NCBI GenBank assembly: GCA_021613375.1
Contig: CM038716.1
Coordinates: 19,384,144-19,448,143, forward strand
Source of the DNA: Megaleporinus macrocephalus
Taxonomy: Eukaryota > Chordata > Actinopteri > Characiformes > Anostomidae
Length of the DNA: 64,000 nt
Direction of reading: 5' to 3'
The translations under genes and the position numbers were made by a program. Under the pieces are notes generated by a model, which was not told the origin of the DNA, searched no databases, and saw only the letters and a list, made by a program, of their open reading frames with translations. The first letter of the stretch is position 1. Every line of letters begins with the position of its first letter. Shown here one piece after another: positions 62,011-64,000 of the stretch.

Positions 62011-62425
62011 GTTTGGTTTTGAACTTTACTACTACTGAATGTCTGGGATTATCGCGGCCTCGAGAAACATTTGATGCCAAGTCCATCCCGGCGGATTGTC
62101 CATATAGTAGCCTGAGATAAATACTTTAAATATCTAAATAATTTCCCTAGCTTGACTATCATTAAAGTCATCTCTGGACACATTAACTACATTTTTTATT
62201 ACACAATTCCTGGTCAATTTAACATATTGGGAAAAACTGCATTAAATCAAGCTGCTAAAAATACACATTTTAAATATTATTTTTAATTTAGCAAATAAAA
62301 ATAAACAGTTTCACTTTCATTTGGAAAATCTACTAAGCATGAAATTTGTGTGTTCAAACTTATGTATACAACAAGAAAATTATATCAGTATTAGTGTTAA
62401 ATTGGCAGTCTTGAACAACATGCCT

Positions 62426-62429
<4 letters not shown>

Positions 62430-62511
<82 letters not shown>
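62430..62511. repeat. (TA)n microsatellite
   Basis: About 80 bp of pure TA in intron 22 of the second copy. The first gene also has a TA tract in intron 22 (36423-36486), so the two may be orthologous. Confidence 0.95.
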
Positions 62512-62512
<1 letters not shown>

Positions 62513-62575
62513 TAAATAGTCGTCTTTAAATGTGTGTGGCTGCGATTTGTTTTTGCCTTTGGCTCTTCATTTGCA

Positions 62576-62970
62576 GAGGTGGACAAAGTATGTGACTCCA
62601 TTACTTGAGTACAAGTTTAGATACACCTGGTCAGATATTACTCCAATACAAGTGAAAGTTCTTCAGTCAAACTTTTACTCGAGTTCAGCTACTCGAGTAT
62701 TTGGTCTTAAAAAAATTAAAAGTGCATTTCTTTTTTAATATCAATCCATTTACACAACCTAACGACCCTGAAACCTACTGCTACCGTCGTGTAACATTAC
62801 TAACAGTACTGTGTTTATTACATATTTACATAATAAATATCATATTTTAGAAAAAATAATTTGTCCACTGATTTCAAAGTCATGCTTGAAATAAGAGTAA
62901 CAAGAACCTTCATAGTAATGGAGTAAAATACAGATACTCAAGTGATCATATTTGTTACTGTCCACCCTGA
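62576..62970. mobile_element. Short non-autonomous transposon (MITE-like)
   Basis: The left end AGAGGTGGACAAAGTA and the right end GTTACTGTCCACCCTGA are approximate inverted copies. The inside carries TTACTTGAGTACAAGT and TTTTACTCGAGTTCAG words on one side and TAATGGAGTAAAATACAGAT near the other. No coding. Resembles a common fish MITE (recalled). Confidence 0.6.
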
Positions 62971-64000
62971 CACCCTTACAAAGTAAGACCCTCAGCTCTC
63001 TTCAGTCCCAATCAATTCAAATGAATTCATCGGTTATAAGTTAAAAAGTAAACTAGTATCAGTCATGCGCTTGAAAAAACATAAAAAAGAAAAACCCAAA
63101 AGTTTGTGTATGACTGAAACTGTATCAAAGGTGCAAATATCACTAATAAATCACTAATGTTTATCACATAATCTCACGAAGCACTGAAACAGAAGCTTGT
63201 GCTGATCCCTCTATCACATCTTCAGGAAGATCCAGCTCCAGCTCCTCTGAAACACTATTTCCTATGAAAACATTTTAGTGTTAGGATCATCTTTACTGAC
63301 AGAGAATGTTTGGTATCACAGAACAGTGTCATGTGTCCTAAAACTTCATCAACACTGACTCAAAAGTATGAAGAACACAAGTAACACATAAATTAAAAAC
63401 CGTATGACTTACCCTGTGGACACAGTAACCAACTCTGGCTCTTGGTCTTTTCGGTTCCTTCAGCCTACGTGAGAAAATTGTTACTCTAAGAATAAGAACA
63501 ACCTTTAATTTAGATTTTATACAGGTAATTATTATTACATCTACCTGTACAAGCAGACTTTGTGTGATTGTGTCTATGCGGCCTCTCTCAGGTACACTCA
63601 CAATCTCATTATCACACACAGTCTGTGACTGTTCTGCCTTAGCACTGACTGTCACATTCAAGACCCCTAAACACACCAGAACATGCAGAGAGGAGTTTAT
63701 TAACACCACAACTATTCAACAGAGACGTGAGATCATTTCTTAACCTGAGAGGTTTTAGAACTCACCGAGCACAGAGGGAACAAGAGTCCACCTAAAGGTC
63801 TTTCTACCGTTTGCACACAGACAGGATGAATACTCTCCATCAGAGGAGGCTGTTAGAGTGTAGAGTGAGGAAGGAGCTGGAGTCACTTTAACCTGTTGGT
63901 GAAACACAGGAGATCAGCTTACTGTGGATGTTCAGTGATGAGGAACTGGTGAAGACAGGAAATGTTGATGTTACAGTACCATAATGCACTTGGAGAGATA

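Larger units (their letters stand above)
54033..64000 (-). pseudogene. Second A2M-like copy, inverted, partial at window edge, three lesions
   Basis: Exons on the minus strand, equivalent to exons 18-34 of the first gene: 64000-63980 (partial), 63892-63766, 63666-63545, 63464-63413, 63261-63178, 59681-59505, 59415-59340, 58648-58484, 58404-58330, 58243-58081, 57986-57796, 57686-57474, 55972-55851, 55132-55060, 54733-54676, 54259-54161, 54073-54033. Most have exactly the same length as their partners; the exon 28 and exon 26 products are identical. The thioester motif GCGEQN is intact (59505-59681). Differences: exon 25 is 8 bp longer and ends in an early TGA (58488-58486); exon 31 is 9 bp shorter (three residues lost); exon 32 has lost its acceptor and 11 bp; exon 33 lacks 7 bp. 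Any product would stop within the thioester domain, before the receptor-binding domain. The 5' half lies outside the window, so its state is unknown. Confidence 0.9.

Noticed and set aside
54033..64000. Second A2M copy as an unmerged allele of the first
   Set aside because: It is in opposite orientation on the same molecule, with its own insertions and lesions, so a simple haplotype duplicate is unlikely, though assembly error cannot be fully excluded.

Overview
This is a piece of a vertebrate nuclear genome, almost certainly a teleost fish. The signs are long AT-rich introns with canonical GT/AG borders, L2/CR1-like and other non-LTR elements, Tc1-like transposons, Ty3/gypsy and BEL/Pao fragments, foldback MITEs, many TA microsatellites, a Pim-like kinase and CD22-like immunoglobulin exons. 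The style of the L2 tail and the Pim-like/CD22-like content suggest an ostariophysan such as a characin or catfish; that is inference from memory, not proof.

Layout. 1-15 kb is repeat-dominated: an L2-like element with its 3' tail, a YqaJ-type nuclease fragment, two immunoglobulin-domain fragments, an antisense L2 fragment and a decayed Ty3/gypsy polyprotein. 15.0-17.5 kb (+) is a Pim-family kinase gene with six recognisable exons and a frameshift in exon 5. 17.5-19.6 kb holds a LINE fragment and the first of two related foldback repeats.

19.7-48.2 kb (+) is a complete alpha-2-macroglobulin-like (A2M) gene. I could follow 34 exons with consistent splice phases. They sum to 4296 nt, i.e. 1431 residues plus stop, with a signal peptide, a bait region, the thioester motif GCGEQN and a C-terminal receptor-binding domain ending near KVYDYY. 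Its introns carry a BEL/Pao fragment, a Tc1 copy, an antisense APE-type LINE, a broken membrane-protein ORF of unknown origin and several minisatellites.

48.2-54.0 kb is a spacer with no recognised host gene. 54.0-64.0 kb (-) is a second A2M-like copy in tail-to-tail orientation, cut by the right window edge at the homologue of exon 18. Exons and many intron stretches are nearly identical to the first gene, so this is a recent inverted duplication or a pair undergoing gene conversion. The second copy has three independent lesions: an 8-bp tandem duplication in exon 25, a changed acceptor at exon 32, and a 7-bp deletion that breaks the KVYDYY segment. It therefore looks like a young pseudogene or a gene for a truncated protein.

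The intact A2M protein would be a secreted broad-range protease trap. The kinase and immunoglobulin fragments are unrelated neighbours from fast-evolving fish families. I see no CRISPR, operon or other prokaryotic system. The most distinctive material is the A2M duplication with its lesions, a 71-bp minisatellite with four-unit higher-order structure inside a transposon-like repeat, two related LTR-like repeats, and the unidentified membrane/coiled-coil ORF.
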